Shown: in pieces, positions 7,696-16,279 of the stretch | How the letters are laid out: every line of letters starts with the position of its first letter | Position numbering within the stretch: the first letter of the stretch is position 1 | Source: Thermoplasmata archaeon | GTDB lineage: Archaea; Thermoplasmatota; Thermoplasmata; GCA-020350865 | Assembly: GCA_020351895.1 (NCBI GenBank) | Contig: CP070672.1 | Span: forward strand, 3,885,657-3,904,703 | DNA length: 19,047 nucleotides | Direction: 5' to 3' | Position numbers and translations under genes: made by a program | The notes under the pieces: model-generated | Databases searched by the model: none | Told to the model about the DNA's origin: nothing | The model's input: the letters and a program-made list of their open reading frames with translations, nothing else

Positions 7696-10600
7696 ATGAG
7701 ATTACGGGGGGTAAATATAGGAGTTAGTCTCCTAATCATCCTATTGAGCCTTACTGTACTTGATCCACCCATGGGGCCAATTGAGAAGGCCCGTGCAGGT
7801 ACATCGGTTCCCGGAGGACATATCACATCCAACACCACATGGACTGCATTGGGAAGCCCGTACTGGATAGAGGGGAATCTCACCATCGATATAGGTGTCA
7901 ATCTTACAATTGAGCCCGATTCAGAGGTCCGGTTCACAGGGCGTTATTCGATTTACATAGAGGGCTTTTTAAATGCCGTTGGGACGCCTTCAAATAATAT
8001 CAATATCACATCCGATTCAGTGGATCCTCACCGCGGGGACTGGAACAGGATTCAAATAAATTCTACTGGCCGTGCAGAGATTGAGTATTGTCAAATCTCC
8101 TTTGGTACTTATGGGTTATACATGGATTCATGTAATTATGTCAACGTAAGCCACAGTAAAATCTCTGAGATCAAGGGAAACGGAATATTTATCTATAATA
8201 TAGACCACTTCATTATTTACAGAAATGAAATCTGTAATGTGAATCATTCCGGCATTTTTATCGATGAATCCAGTAATTCTACTGTGAGCCACAATGACGT
8301 GTGGAATACAGGTTGGTGGGCAGTGTATGTTGGTGATACAGAAGACAACTTTTTTGAGCACAATGATGTGCATGATAACGACAATGGAGTATATTTCCAC
8401 AGGTCACCGAACAGCATAGTCAAATACAACTTTATTATAGACAATAACGGGACTGGTTTCCACAATTATGGATCAGCCAACTTCAGATTCTTAGAAAATG
8501 AAGTTTCCGGTAACGTTGAAGGAATCGGCGAAATATACCGAAGTAACTTCGCTGAGTTCAAAAACAACATCATTAATAATAACTCCGTTGGAATCAATGT
8601 GTTCAATATCGGACACGAAGCCTTCTCGCAGATGACGGGTAACTTAATTAACGGAAAGGACCTTGGGGAATTCTACTATATGGACCAAACGAACCTGACT
8701 TTCAGTGGTCTGTATTTGGATAGCGGGCAAAATCAAGGGTATTCCGGTTATGCCACTGGGCAGGGCCTGCTCACATTCTACAATTGCTCCAATATTGTGA
8801 TAAACAACAGCATTTTCTCCAATAATAACTATGGAATTTATGTAAGGGATTCTAATAATGTACAGATATTCTCAAACAATTTTTTGGATGGTAATTATGG
8901 TATTTTCTCGAGAGAATCACCCAACGGTCTCATGACCAACAATATATTTTCCGGGAATAATGGTGGTATTTTCCTGTATGAAACAACCGATCATGTGATT
9001 GAAGACAATGAAATCACCGGAAGGGTCACAAACTGGGGAATCGGGATGTTTAGAGTTGAAAGCACAGAAATCAGAAATAATATTATTTCCCATTCCAAGG
9101 TGGGCATCGATATCCAGGACACAACGAACTGTGAAATTGACAACAATTTAGTGCTCGATAACAAGGAAGGCATAACACTATCGGATTCTGTTGTCAACTT
9201 AACATCCAACCAGTTGTATAACAATACGGAATTTGGGCTGTCTATTCCCTGGGATTCCATGTCCTGTATTTCGACGATGACTGACAATGTTATCAATGGA
9301 TACGATGCAGAAGAGCTCTATTATTATGAAACCGAAGATGTGGTAATCGAAAATAGAATAATCGATTCCAAATCAAATGGATATAAAGGTAATTTGACAG
9401 AGCAAGGGGTCATTACCCTGTACAATTGCCGGCACTTCGAAATAAATAACAATATTCTGAACAACAATACCTATGGGATATACTTGTATCGTTCGACATG
9501 CAACCAAATATTTGGGAATACGCTCAAAGATAATTATTGGGGAGGCGTTTATCTGAGGATGAATTCAAACTTCAACAATATAACTTATACAACCATCTGT
9601 AACAGTTCAACTGGTGTGGCTATAACCGATTCCCGTACCAATAATGTTAAGCATTGCAATGTCATCAATCTTCGTAATATGGGTATAATTTTCTGGGGTG
9701 CTCAAAACAACAACATCTCCTTCACCAACATATCAAGGAGTGATTCATACGGAATATATGCAGTTGCAGGTTCCAATGTCAACACAGTGACAAATTGCGT
9801 GCTTTTTAACAACAGTTATGAGGGATATTTTGTTTCCCCGGGGAATAAGGTTTACCGCAACAATATTATCGATTCGGATATCGAGTTTACAGCCTCGACA
9901 TCAAGTGTATGGGAGAATTACTGGAGCGACTATACAGGTTTGGACGACGGTAGCGGCGGAAGGACTGCAGGTGATGGTATCGGAGATACTGATATCCCCC
10001 ATCACGATCTCGATAACTATCCACTTATGGAACCCCTTAACCTTAGACCTCCAACTGTTTCATCAAAAAGTCCAACTGGTATAATAAAGAAAGAAGATGT
10101 TATGATTCAAGTTATATTTGATGAATCAATGAATGTAACTTCGGTTGAGGAAGCATTTTCGATTACAGACGGAGTATCCATTTGGAATAAAGACTATGGA
10201 ACTTTCACCTGGTCCAAAACCCAAAGTGATAACGATACAATGAGCTTCACTTTAGATTTTGAACTGGCGTTAAACACCACTTATTCGGTACAAATAAAAC
10301 ACGATGCTAAAGATATGGAAGATTACCTTCTGGATGGCAATTTTGATGGTATATCTGAAAACAATCCAATTGATGATTATAAATGGTCTTTCGGAACCAG
10401 TGTGGGGCCGCTTTTACACATACTGATAAAACCCACTGATATTACGTGTTGGATCAACGACACGATATCTTTTTCTGCATTTGGATATGATGTCGAATGG
10501 AACTTGAATTTGAGTTGGACACCAGAATGGAATGTGGATAACGACGTGTATGGTGAAATAGATCCCCTGACAGGGATGTTCACTGCCAAGATACTCGGAA

Positions 10601-11763
10601 CAGGGACAGTTACAGTGTGCTGTATGGAAAATTTGTCAGTAAATAATTTCACAACATTCAACATCGTACCATGGCCACTGCACCATCTCGAGATCATTTA
10701 TTTTGACTCAACAGTATATGAGAAAGGGCAGTCGGGTAACTTCTCAGTGATTGGATGGAACAATGAAAACGAGACTCAAAAGAACACCACCTGGCGGGCT
10801 CTGTGGACCTCAGATGATGACTCAATAATCGATATAAATGAAGATACTGGAAAATTCACTGCCATAAATTATGGCCAGACATTGATTAAGGTTGAAGATA
10901 AGGCAACGGGTATTTTTAGTGAGGTGGAAATCATTGTAGCCGACAACATAAAACCAGTAGCGGATGCAGGAGAGGATTTATTATTGACTGAAGGGACAGA
11001 ATGTACATTCAATGCCGAAAAGTGTTCCGATAACAATGCCATTGAAAAATACGAATGGACAATCGAAAACGGAATCTCCCCCGTTACCTTGGAAGGTATG
11101 AATCCTAAATATCTCTTCAAGAACCCAGGAACTTATTCCGTCACGTTAAATGTCACGGATTTCGCAGGAAATTGGGCCATCGACGAAATCGAGATTACAG
11201 TTCTGCCTGATTTCGATTCCGACGGAATCCCGGATGCGGACGATCCGGACGATGATGATGACGATGTTATGGACAGCGAAGATGCATTTCCATTGGATCC
11301 GGAGGAGTGGTTGGACACAGATTCCGATGGTATTGGTAACAACGCCGACACTGATGACGACAATGATGGTTACTTGGATGATGAAGATGCATTTCCATTA
11401 GATTTAAATGAATGGCTGGATACAGATTTCGATGGTATCGGTAACAATGCAGATATTGATGATGATAATGACGGGATCCCTGATTACGAGGATTTTGATC
11501 CATTGGATCCCACAAAGTGGAAAAGGCCAACAAGTGGGGGGTCTAATCCCCTTATTTATCTTGTTATTTTAGCGGTCATAATTATCTCAGTAATCCTATG
11601 TGTATTATATTTTACACGAAACATAGAATATGAGAAACTTGAAGATGAAGAGGTTGAAGAGCAAAGATGGGACGATTTTGTTTTTGAAGAAGAAAAGCAG
11701 TTTCCTTCTCAGGAAGATGAGATAAGGAAATTACCTCCACCACCTCCACCACCGCCCCCTTAG
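7696..11763 (+). CDS. Exported right-handed beta-helix (NosD-like) / Ig / PKD / TSP3 surface protein with membrane anchor
   Basis: A 1355-residue surface protein. The frame is open from 7576, but the start at 7696 is chosen because it puts a signal peptide (about 1-35) at the N-terminus and lies just downstream of the TATA element. Residues ~60-780 are a long right-handed beta-helix of the NosD/CASH type, with many NNxI/GIxL rungs and a typical NosD ending (NYWSDYTG... DGIGDT, about 742-765). Then follow a Big_5-type domain (about 785-900), two Big_2-like Ig domains (about 905-1083), a PKD domain (about 1085-1170), thrombospondin-type-3 calcium repeats (about 1172-1275), a membrane helix (about 1285-1306) and an acidic cytoplasmic tail ending in nine prolines. 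NosD-type helices often bind or cleave polysaccharides; no catalytic residues could be assigned, so adhesion or glycan binding is inferred. The stop is TAG followed directly by TAA. Confidence 0.9.
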   Translation: MRLRGVNIGVSLLIILLSLTVLDPPMGPIEKARAGTSVPGGHITSNTTWTALGSPYWIEGNLTIDIGVNLTIEPDSEVRFTGRYSIYIEGFLNAVGTPSNNINITSDSVDPHRGDWNRIQINSTGRAEIEYCQISFGTYGLYMDSCNYVNVSHSKISEIKGNGIFIYNIDHFIIYRNEICNVNHSGIFIDESSNSTVSHNDVWNTGWWAVYVGDTEDNFFEHNDVHDNDNGVYFHRSPNSIVKYNFIIDNNGTGFHNYGSANFRFLENEVSGNVEGIGEIYRSNFAEFKNNIINNNSVGINVFNIGHEAFSQMTGNLINGKDLGEFYYMDQTNLTFSGLYLDSGQNQGYSGYATGQGLLTFYNCSNIVINNSIFSNNNYGIYVRDSNNVQIFSNNFLDGNYGIFSRESPNGLMTNNIFSGNNGGIFLYETTDHVIEDNEITGRVTNWGIGMFRVESTEIRNNIISHSKVGIDIQDTTNCEIDNNLVLDNKEGITLSDSVVNLTSNQLYNNTEFGLSIPWDSMSCISTMTDNVINGYDAEELYYYETEDVVIENRIIDSKSNGYKGNLTEQGVITLYNCRHFEINNNILNNNTYGIYLYRSTCNQIFGNTLKDNYWGGVYLRMNSNFNNITYTTICNSSTGVAITDSRTNNVKHCNVINLRNMGIIFWGAQNNNISFTNISRSDSYGIYAVAGSNVNTVTNCVLFNNSYEGYFVSPGNKVYRNNIIDSDIEFTASTSSVWENYWSDYTGLDDGSGGRTAGDGIGDTDIPHHDLDNYPLMEPLNLRPPTVSSKSPTGIIKKEDVMIQVIFDESMNVTSVEEAFSITDGVSIWNKDYGTFTWSKTQSDNDTMSFTLDFELALNTTYSVQIKHDAKDMEDYLLDGNFDGISENNPIDDYKWSFGTSVGPLLHILIKPTDITCWINDTISFSAFGYDVEWNLNLSWTPEWNVDNDVYGEIDPLTGMFTAKILGTGTVTVCCMENLSVNNFTTFNIVPWPLHHLEIIYFDSTVYEKGQSGNFSVIGWNNENETQKNTTWRALWTSDDDSIIDINEDTGKFTAINYGQTLIKVEDKATGIFSEVEIIVADNIKPVADAGEDLLLTEGTECTFNAEKCSDNNAIEKYEWTIENGISPVTLEGMNPKYLFKNPGTYSVTLNVTDFAGNWAIDEIEITVLPDFDSDGIPDADDPDDDDDDVMDSEDAFPLDPEEWLDTDSDGIGNNADTDDDNDGYLDDEDAFPLDLNEWLDTDFDGIGNNADIDDDNDGIPDYEDFDPLDPTKWKRPTSGGSNPLIYLVILAVIIISVILCVLYFTRNIEYEKLEDEEVEEQRWDDFVFEEEKQFPSQEDEIRKLPPPPPPPPP
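11209..11520 (+). repeat. Asp-rich thrombospondin type 3 calcium-binding repeats
   Basis: Three repeats of a D-x-D-x-D-G-I-x-x-x-x-D pattern alternate with DAFPLD-x-x-E-W-L-D-T-D linkers. The DNA has long GAT/GAC runs. This domain normally needs calcium to fold and acts here as a rigid stalk between the PKD domain and the membrane helix. Confidence 0.85.
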
Positions 11764-11911
11764 TAAATTTTAGAGATTCCCTCACTACATCACCTTTATC
11801 ACCCTATTCCTATAATTACCTCCTTACATTGTTCATTGAATGGGTTATCCCATAATTACCATCCTCTCACCTTCTACAACACAAAGGATATTTTAAAATG
11901 AAAAAGAGAGA

Positions 11912-11926
11912 GGGGAAGATTTCCCC
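11912..11926. terminator. Perfect GC-rich hairpin between convergent surface genes
   Basis: The sequence ggggaa-gat-ttcccc forms a perfect 6-bp stem with a 3-nt loop. On the minus strand it is followed by ctctctttttc, so it best fits termination of the YadA-like gene, about 130 nt after that gene's stop. I see nothing else definite in the 290-bp convergent gap (11764-12053). Confidence 0.45.
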
Positions 11927-12053
11927 AATTGAGGTTTTCACTAAAGCTGCCACTCTTGGTTACGAGTCCGTTGTTTTTTGATTTATGGTTCTATCCTCTT
12001 ATAGGATCTATCTATTAGATATATTCGTCTTGACTTCGGTTTCTTTGGCCGCT

Positions 12054-15000
12054 TCATGGTGTCATGGTATCTTTGGTGACCCAAGCTCCAAGTTCCCTTC
12101 TCTCAAATACCAAATCGTTCCCTGCTCTTCTTATTCTCCAGGAATCATTGGCATTTGGATCTCCAAAGTAGAATGCATTTCCATTGCTTATTTCTATATC
12201 ACCATCTACATCAAGTGTGCTACTTGGCCAACCTGTTCCTATTCCAACATCGCCCCCTATGATCGCCATGGTGTTGGCCGGATAGACAAAAGCAGGTGTG
12301 GAATTTAAGCCTATTCCGAAACTATATTCTCCACTTACATGCATCGAATGACCCATGGCAGTTGAGTAATTACCGAATGCGCTTGTAGCACGTCCTATGG
12401 CAGTTGAGCTAGATCCACTGGCGTTTGTCCAAGATCCCATGGCGGTCGAGCTGTACCCCCAGGCGGTAGTCTGACTTCCCATTGCAGTTGAATAATCTCC
12501 CTTTGCTTTTGTCATAAAACCTATGGCAGTTGATCGATACCCGCTGGCGATTGTATCATCTCCCATGGCGGTTGAGTGTGGCCCGCTGGCGATTGTATCA
12601 ATTCCCATGGCGGTTGAGTGTGGCCCACTGGCGTTCGTATCCATCCCCATTGCAGTTGAATAGTCTCCCCAGGCTGTGGTTTGCCCCAAAGCCGTGGAAC
12701 CAAAACCTTTGGCAGTTGAGCGAATTCCCATGGCAGTGGAATAATCTCCGCTGGCGGTCAGGTAGAAACCGATTGCAGTTGAGGAATATCCACTGGCGGT
12801 GGTCTGTAAACCCATGGCGATTGAGGCAAATTGATAAGCCCTTGTGTTATACCCCATAGAGATTGCATAATCCCCAGTGGCTAAATTGCCACCGCCAATA
12901 GTTGCTGCAGCACCTTCTCCCCAACCGACTTCCACATCCAATTTTGCACCTGGGCTCGTTGTATTGACGCCGAGTCGATAATTTGTTTTGTCAATGAAAA
13001 TAGCCCCAGAGCCTATGTCGAGGTTGGTACCAGGTGAAAGGGCAATCGCTCCATTCCCATAAGTGGTGGTTGATCCGGCAATAAAGCTGCCTGTTGCATG
13101 AACATTCCCATCAACATCCAATTTCTCTGTGGGACTATCTGTACCGATGCCGACATTGCCTGTGGTGGTATACACATCGCCTGTACCAATCCATGAATCA
13201 TTTGTTGAATCATAGCCTGCTAAAGTATGATCGCCCCAGTCAAAGGCCATGTCCCAGTTTGTGATATTTCCGCTTGAGATTCCTGCCGCTACACTGCCAC
13301 CAAATACTGGATCACTTTCGGTTGTAATATATCCCGCTAATGTATGATCACCCCAGCCATAGGCTAAATTCCAATTGTCGATATCTCCGCTTGAGATTGC
13401 TGCTGCTGCACTACTACCAAATATGGGATCACTTTCGCTTGTAATATATCCCGCTAATGCATGATCGCCCCAGCCATAGGCTAAATTCCAATTGTCGATA
13501 TCTCCGCTTGAGATTGATGCCGCTGGACTGCCGCCAAATATGGGATCACTTTCGCTGGTAATATAATCCTGTGTGCTATGATCACCCCAGCCATAAGCTG
13601 TATTCCAATCGTTGGAATTTCCACCAGATGCTGTGATCACACCATCCACATGCAGCTTAGTGGATGGGCTCACTGTTCCTATGCCTACATTGCCGCCCAT
13701 TATCGCCATGGTGTTATCTTGGGTTATGGTCCAGGGGGTGAATGGAAGATCCAATCCAATTCCAAAACTATGTTCCCCGTCTGCGATTATTTGAGAGCCC
13801 ATGGCAGTGGAATAACGCCCGCTGGCTGTTGTAGATTGTCCCATGGCGGTTGAGACATATCCGCTTGCAATGGCTCCTGATCCCATGGCGATTGAAGCAA
13901 AATCAGAAGCTTCCGAGTGATACCCCATGGCGATTGCGTAATTCCCAGTGGCTGAATTCAGATTACCAATAGTTGCTGCCCCACCTATTGTTCCTGTTTC
14001 TCCAACCCATGGTAATTCAACATGCAATTTTGCCTGTGGGCTCACGGTCCCAATCCCGACATTTCCACCCATAATTGCCAGAACGTTGTTTTGGATTACT
14101 GTTTGAGGGGTATGGTCTAAACCTATTCCAACACTTCCGTGTCCAGAAACGGTTATTTTACTCCCCAAGGCAGTGGAGTAATTTCCCCTGGCTGTTGTCC
14201 AATACCCCATAGCGGTTGAGGTCCGCCCACTGGCCTCTGTATTTTCACCCATTGCAGTCGAGATCCACCCGGTAGCTCTTGATTCATATCCCATTGCGGT
14301 TGAGGTCCATTCACTAGCTATCGTATAACGCCCCATGGCAGTTGAGAAATTACCAGCAGCCGCAGTATGATGTCCCAATGCGGTTGAAGCCTGCCCACTG
14401 GCAGTAGAAAGACGTCCCATTGCGGTTGAATATTCTCCACTAGCCGTTGTATGACTACCCATGGCGGTTGAGTAAAATCCATTGGCTTTTGTGTAATGTC
14501 CCATAGCAGTTGAGTAATACTCATTGGCTTCTGTGAAATACCCCATTGCGGTTGAGAAATCTGCTCTAGCCAATGTCCAACCCCCCATGGCAGTTGAGAA
14601 ATTACCCTGGGCGTTTGTGAGACGTCCCATTGCAATTGAAGCCCGCCCATCAGCGGTTGTATAATGTCCCATTGCAATTGCCATATCCCCAGTGGCTGAA
14701 TTTGAAGGATTACCAATAGTGGCTGCTCCGCCTGAACTTGCCACCACATCCAATTTTGCCCCAGGAGTCGTGGTTCCGATTCCGACTCGATTATTCACAC
14801 CCTCAATATAGAGTGTTCCGCTGTCGATATTTAGGTAGGTATGTGGAGCTGAGAAATGGATAAATCCATCCCCATAGGTTGTGGTTGATCCGGCAATAAA
14901 GGCACCAGTTGTATGTACATTTCCAACAACATCCAGTGCCTCCTTTGGATATGGTGTTCCGATACCCACATTACCACTGGGTGCAACCACCAAGTTTGGC

Positions 15001-15320
15001 TCACCATCATCTCCAATATGTAGTATACCACTCACACGGGCATCGCCATGGACGTCCAACAAGTATTCCGGATTCGCAGTTCCAATACCGACGTTTCCTT
15101 CAGAGGTGATTACCATTCTCGGCTCACCCATTGTTACGATATTCAGATCCCTATTATTCAGCGTTCCAAGGACATCTTTTTTTCCTGCATAATTCCCCTC
15201 AACTCCCCAGAACGGTAATTCGGAATCTGGTGCAGGTGGAGCCATCACCGATGGTGACAGCATCATCCATACGAACATTCCCACGATTACTAGCGCACTA
15301 ATTTTTCCGATTTTCTTCAC
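12054..15320 (-). CDS. Exported YadA-type head-repeat / phage-fibre-like surface protein
   Basis: A 1088-residue protein starting with GTG (15318-15320), supported by aaaggaggg at 15328-15336; the overlapping ATG is out of frame. A signal peptide covers about 1-27. NVGIGT-x-x-P-x-x-K-L-D-V-type units occur near residues 76, 117, 178, 420, 544, 722 and 1024. Three blocks of YadA/Hia-type head repeats (14 residues, consensus ASGxYSTAMG) lie at about 205-400, 453-522 and 812-1004. Between the second and third are 39-residue repeats with WNxAYGWGDH and ESDPIF (about 572-702). These modules are known from bacterial trimeric autotransporters and phage tail-fibre/endosialidase-type proteins, where they form left-handed beta-rolls and trimeric stalks. 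No YadA beta-barrel anchor, S74 chaperone domain or membrane helix is present; the C-terminus ends ELGAWVTKDTMTP. A trimeric secreted fibre is inferred. Confidence 0.88.
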   Translation of the reverse strand: MKKIGKISALVIVGMFVWMMLSPSVMAPPAPDSELPFWGVEGNYAGKKDVLGTLNNRDLNIVTMGEPRMVITSEGNVGIGTANPEYLLDVHGDARVSGILHIGDDGEPNLVVAPSGNVGIGTPYPKEALDVVGNVHTTGAFIAGSTTTYGDGFIHFSAPHTYLNIDSGTLYIEGVNNRVGIGTTTPGAKLDVVASSGGAATIGNPSNSATGDMAIAMGHYTTADGRASIAMGRLTNAQGNFSTAMGGWTLARADFSTAMGYFTEANEYYSTAMGHYTKANGFYSTAMGSHTTASGEYSTAMGRLSTASGQASTALGHHTAAAGNFSTAMGRYTIASEWTSTAMGYESRATGWISTAMGENTEASGRTSTAMGYWTTARGNYSTALGSKITVSGHGSVGIGLDHTPQTVIQNNVLAIMGGNVGIGTVSPQAKLHVELPWVGETGTIGGAATIGNLNSATGNYAIAMGYHSEASDFASIAMGSGAIASGYVSTAMGQSTTASGRYSTAMGSQIIADGEHSFGIGLDLPFTPWTITQDNTMAIMGGNVGIGTVSPSTKLHVDGVITASGGNSNDWNTAYGWGDHSTQDYITSESDPIFGGSPAASISSGDIDNWNLAYGWGDHALAGYITSESDPIFGSSAAAAISSGDIDNWNLAYGWGDHTLAGYITTESDPVFGGSVAAGISSGNITNWDMAFDWGDHTLAGYDSTNDSWIGTGDVYTTTGNVGIGTDSPTEKLDVDGNVHATGSFIAGSTTTYGNGAIALSPGTNLDIGSGAIFIDKTNYRLGVNTTSPGAKLDVEVGWGEGAAATIGGGNLATGDYAISMGYNTRAYQFASIAMGLQTTASGYSSTAIGFYLTASGDYSTAMGIRSTAKGFGSTALGQTTAWGDYSTAMGMDTNASGPHSTAMGIDTIASGPHSTAMGDDTIASGYRSTAIGFMTKAKGDYSTAMGSQTTAWGYSSTAMGSWTNASGSSSTAIGRATSAFGNYSTAMGHSMHVSGEYSFGIGLNSTPAFVYPANTMAIIGGDVGIGTGWPSSTLDVDGDIEISNGNAFYFGDPNANDSWRIRRAGNDLVFERRELGAWVTKDTMTP
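12309..12887 (-). repeat. Third block of 42-bp YadA-head repeats
   Basis: Fourteen repeat positions (residues 819-1004), each with an STAMG-like core. One unit is 13 residues long (between cores at 875 and 888); all others are 14. Two adjacent units at 12561-12602 and 12603-12644 match at 38 of 42 bases, pointing to fairly recent tandem duplication. Confidence 0.88.
13215..13607 (-). repeat. Tandem 117-bp repeats (39 codons) in the fibre protein
   Basis: WNxAYGWGDH-type cores fall at residues 572, 611, 650 and 689, exactly 39 residues apart, with ESDP cores at 590, 629 and 668. The DNA between copies is highly similar, especially the first two full units, so the array probably expanded recently. 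Similar modules occur in phage tail fibres. Confidence 0.88.
13755..13964 (-). repeat. Second, short block of 42-bp YadA-head repeats
   Basis: Five cores (residues 462, 476, 490, 504, 518) are spaced exactly 14 residues apart, ending in HSFGIG, the same closing motif as the other blocks. Confidence 0.85.
14121..14708 (-). repeat. First block of 42-bp YadA-head repeats
   Basis: Fourteen consecutive cores, from residue 214 to residue 396, are spaced exactly 14 residues apart without a single slip. The block opens with ATGDMAIAMG and closes with GSVGIGLD. Confidence 0.9.
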
Positions 15321-15490
15321 ATTTTTTCCCTCCTTTCTATTCGTTCATGGAGTTCAGGTTAGGAAACTGTGAAGAAAAGAAGATACTTCTCTCTACCCTT
15401 GTTCATAATTTCTGTAAATTCGAGCCCTCGCCTCTTTTACTCCACCGATTCCCAATACCTCCCTCCATTTAAACCCGAATGACTTCTGGA

Positions 15491-15503
15491 TATTTATATC
15501 TTA
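15491..15503 (-). promoter_or_regulatory. TATA element of the YadA-like gene
   Basis: The minus strand reads taagatataaata at the edge of an AT-rich core (about 15490-15580). If used, transcription would begin near 15465, giving a leader of about 150 nt. A second TATA-like word (gtttaaatgg on the minus strand, about 15467-15477) is an alternative that would shorten the leader. Confidence 0.4.
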
Positions 15504-15550
15504 CTATTTAAATATATTATAATGTTATATAATTATAAATTACCTAACTC

Positions 15551-15563
15551 TTATTTATATAAA
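15551..15563 (+). promoter_or_regulatory. TATA element for the ferritin-like gene
   Basis: The sequence ttatttatataaa sits in the AT-rich core of the divergent region. Transcription from it would begin near 15590 and give a leader of about 190 nt before the ATG at 15779, longer than for the neighbouring genes. No better TATA element is seen closer to the gene. Confidence 0.4.
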
Positions 15564-15650
15564 ATTAGAAAAATAATATACTGGAAGGGGTAGATTCTCA
15601 TTTCACAAAGGGGTTTCACCCTTTAATTGGGAGAGCAATATTTCCACCTA

Positions 15651-15668
15651 TTAGTGCAAGAGCACTAA
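15651..15668 (+). promoter_or_regulatory. Perfect 7-bp inverted repeat in the ferritin gene leader
   Basis: The sequence ttagtgc-aaga-gcactaa has perfect 7-bp arms and a 4-nt spacer. A second, weaker hairpin (aaaggg at 15607-15612 with ccc/ttt at 15619-15624) lies upstream. It could be an operator or a leader RNA structure. Iron-dependent control would be plausible for a ferritin gene, but no known iron-regulator site was recognised. Confidence 0.35.
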
Positions 15669-15778
15669 GTATTGGGCTAAGATGTCCATTGTGAGTTTGG
15701 CGAGTTTTAAACTTCTCTGATAGAAAGTTTTATGTGAGTTTCTATTATTATGAGTCCGATAACAGGGGGGGCATTTAC

Positions 15779-16270
15779 ATGGTTGATGAAGAAGGATCAT
15801 CCTCGATAATCGGTTTTTTAAACAAGGCCTTGGCAAGGGAGCTTCAAGTGTCTATCCAGTACATGCTACAGCATTCAACCTGGACCGCAAATGCACCTGA
15901 AAAACCTGATGAGGCCACAGAAAGTCAAAGAAAATTCGTAGGGACACACTTTCCCTATTGGCTGCCTGGACAAAGATTAAAGAAGATTGCCATTGTAGAG
16001 ATGAGGCATGCAGAGGCAATTGCAGAGAGAATCGTAAATCTCAACGCAAAACCCACAACTCAACCCGAGCCTATTTCCATAGGTGAGTCTGTAAAAGAGA
16101 TACTGGAAATTGACAAGGAAGTGGAGCGGGGAGCCATTGCCCTTTATAAAGGGATTATCAAGCATGCCGAAAAGGTAAATGATTAGGAAACCAAGAATCT
16201 CTTCGAGCGGATATTGACAGATGAACAAGAGCATTTTGAAACATTCTCGAACCTGCTTGAAGGGGATTGA
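15779..16270 (+). CDS. Bacterioferritin-family protein interrupted by an in-frame TAG
   Basis: The start at 15779 is supported by ggggggg 8 nt upstream; the frame is open to 15734, but that extension lacks a binding site. The frame runs 135 codons to a TAG at 16184-16186 and continues in the same frame for 27 more codons to a TGA at 16268-16270 (163 residues if the TAG is read). The iron-site residues match bacterioferritin: Glu21 in helix A, E-M-R-H (Glu74, His77) in helix B, Glu116 in helix C and E-Q-E-H (Glu149, His152) in helix D, the last lying after the TAG. Glu116 to Glu149 is 33 residues, the same as Glu94 to Glu127 in E. coli Bfr. Met75 matches the haem-ligand Met52 of Bfr. If translation stops at TAG, helix D and two iron ligands are lost. 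It could be a nonsense-mutated pseudogene, a pyrrolysine or readthrough gene, or a sequence error. Family role: iron oxidation and storage. Confidence 0.8.
16184..16270 (+). other. In-frame TAG and conserved ferritin C-terminal continuation
   Basis: After the TAG come 27 sense codons that match the fourth ferritin helix (LFERILTDEQEHFETF), then TGA. The TAG falls at the position of Tyr114 in E. coli Bfr (the DYVSR segment; here D-TAG-E-T), so TAT or TAC to TAG is one base change. No insertion or deletion is needed to align the two sides. Confidence 0.8.
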
Positions 16271-16279
16271 ATCGGGAGC

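Noticed and set aside
11133..11533. Open frames antisense or shifted to the Asp-rich repeats, giving Ser- or His-rich proteins
   Set aside because: They mirror the GAT/GAC-rich calcium-binding repeat and have no start signals.
12519..14708. CRISPR-like array
   Set aside because: The periodic 42-bp sequence encodes adhesin-type repeats without separate unique spacers, and no cas genes are present.
14318..14749. Long alternative-frame open frames across the YadA-like gene on both strands
   Set aside because: They are by-products of the 42-bp repeat: a repeat length divisible by three keeps other frames open. The frame with a signal peptide, binding site and known modules is the real one.
15734..15778. 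N-terminal extension of the ferritin-like protein
   Set aside because: No ribosome binding site precedes the upstream ATG, whereas a seven-G site precedes the ATG at 15779.
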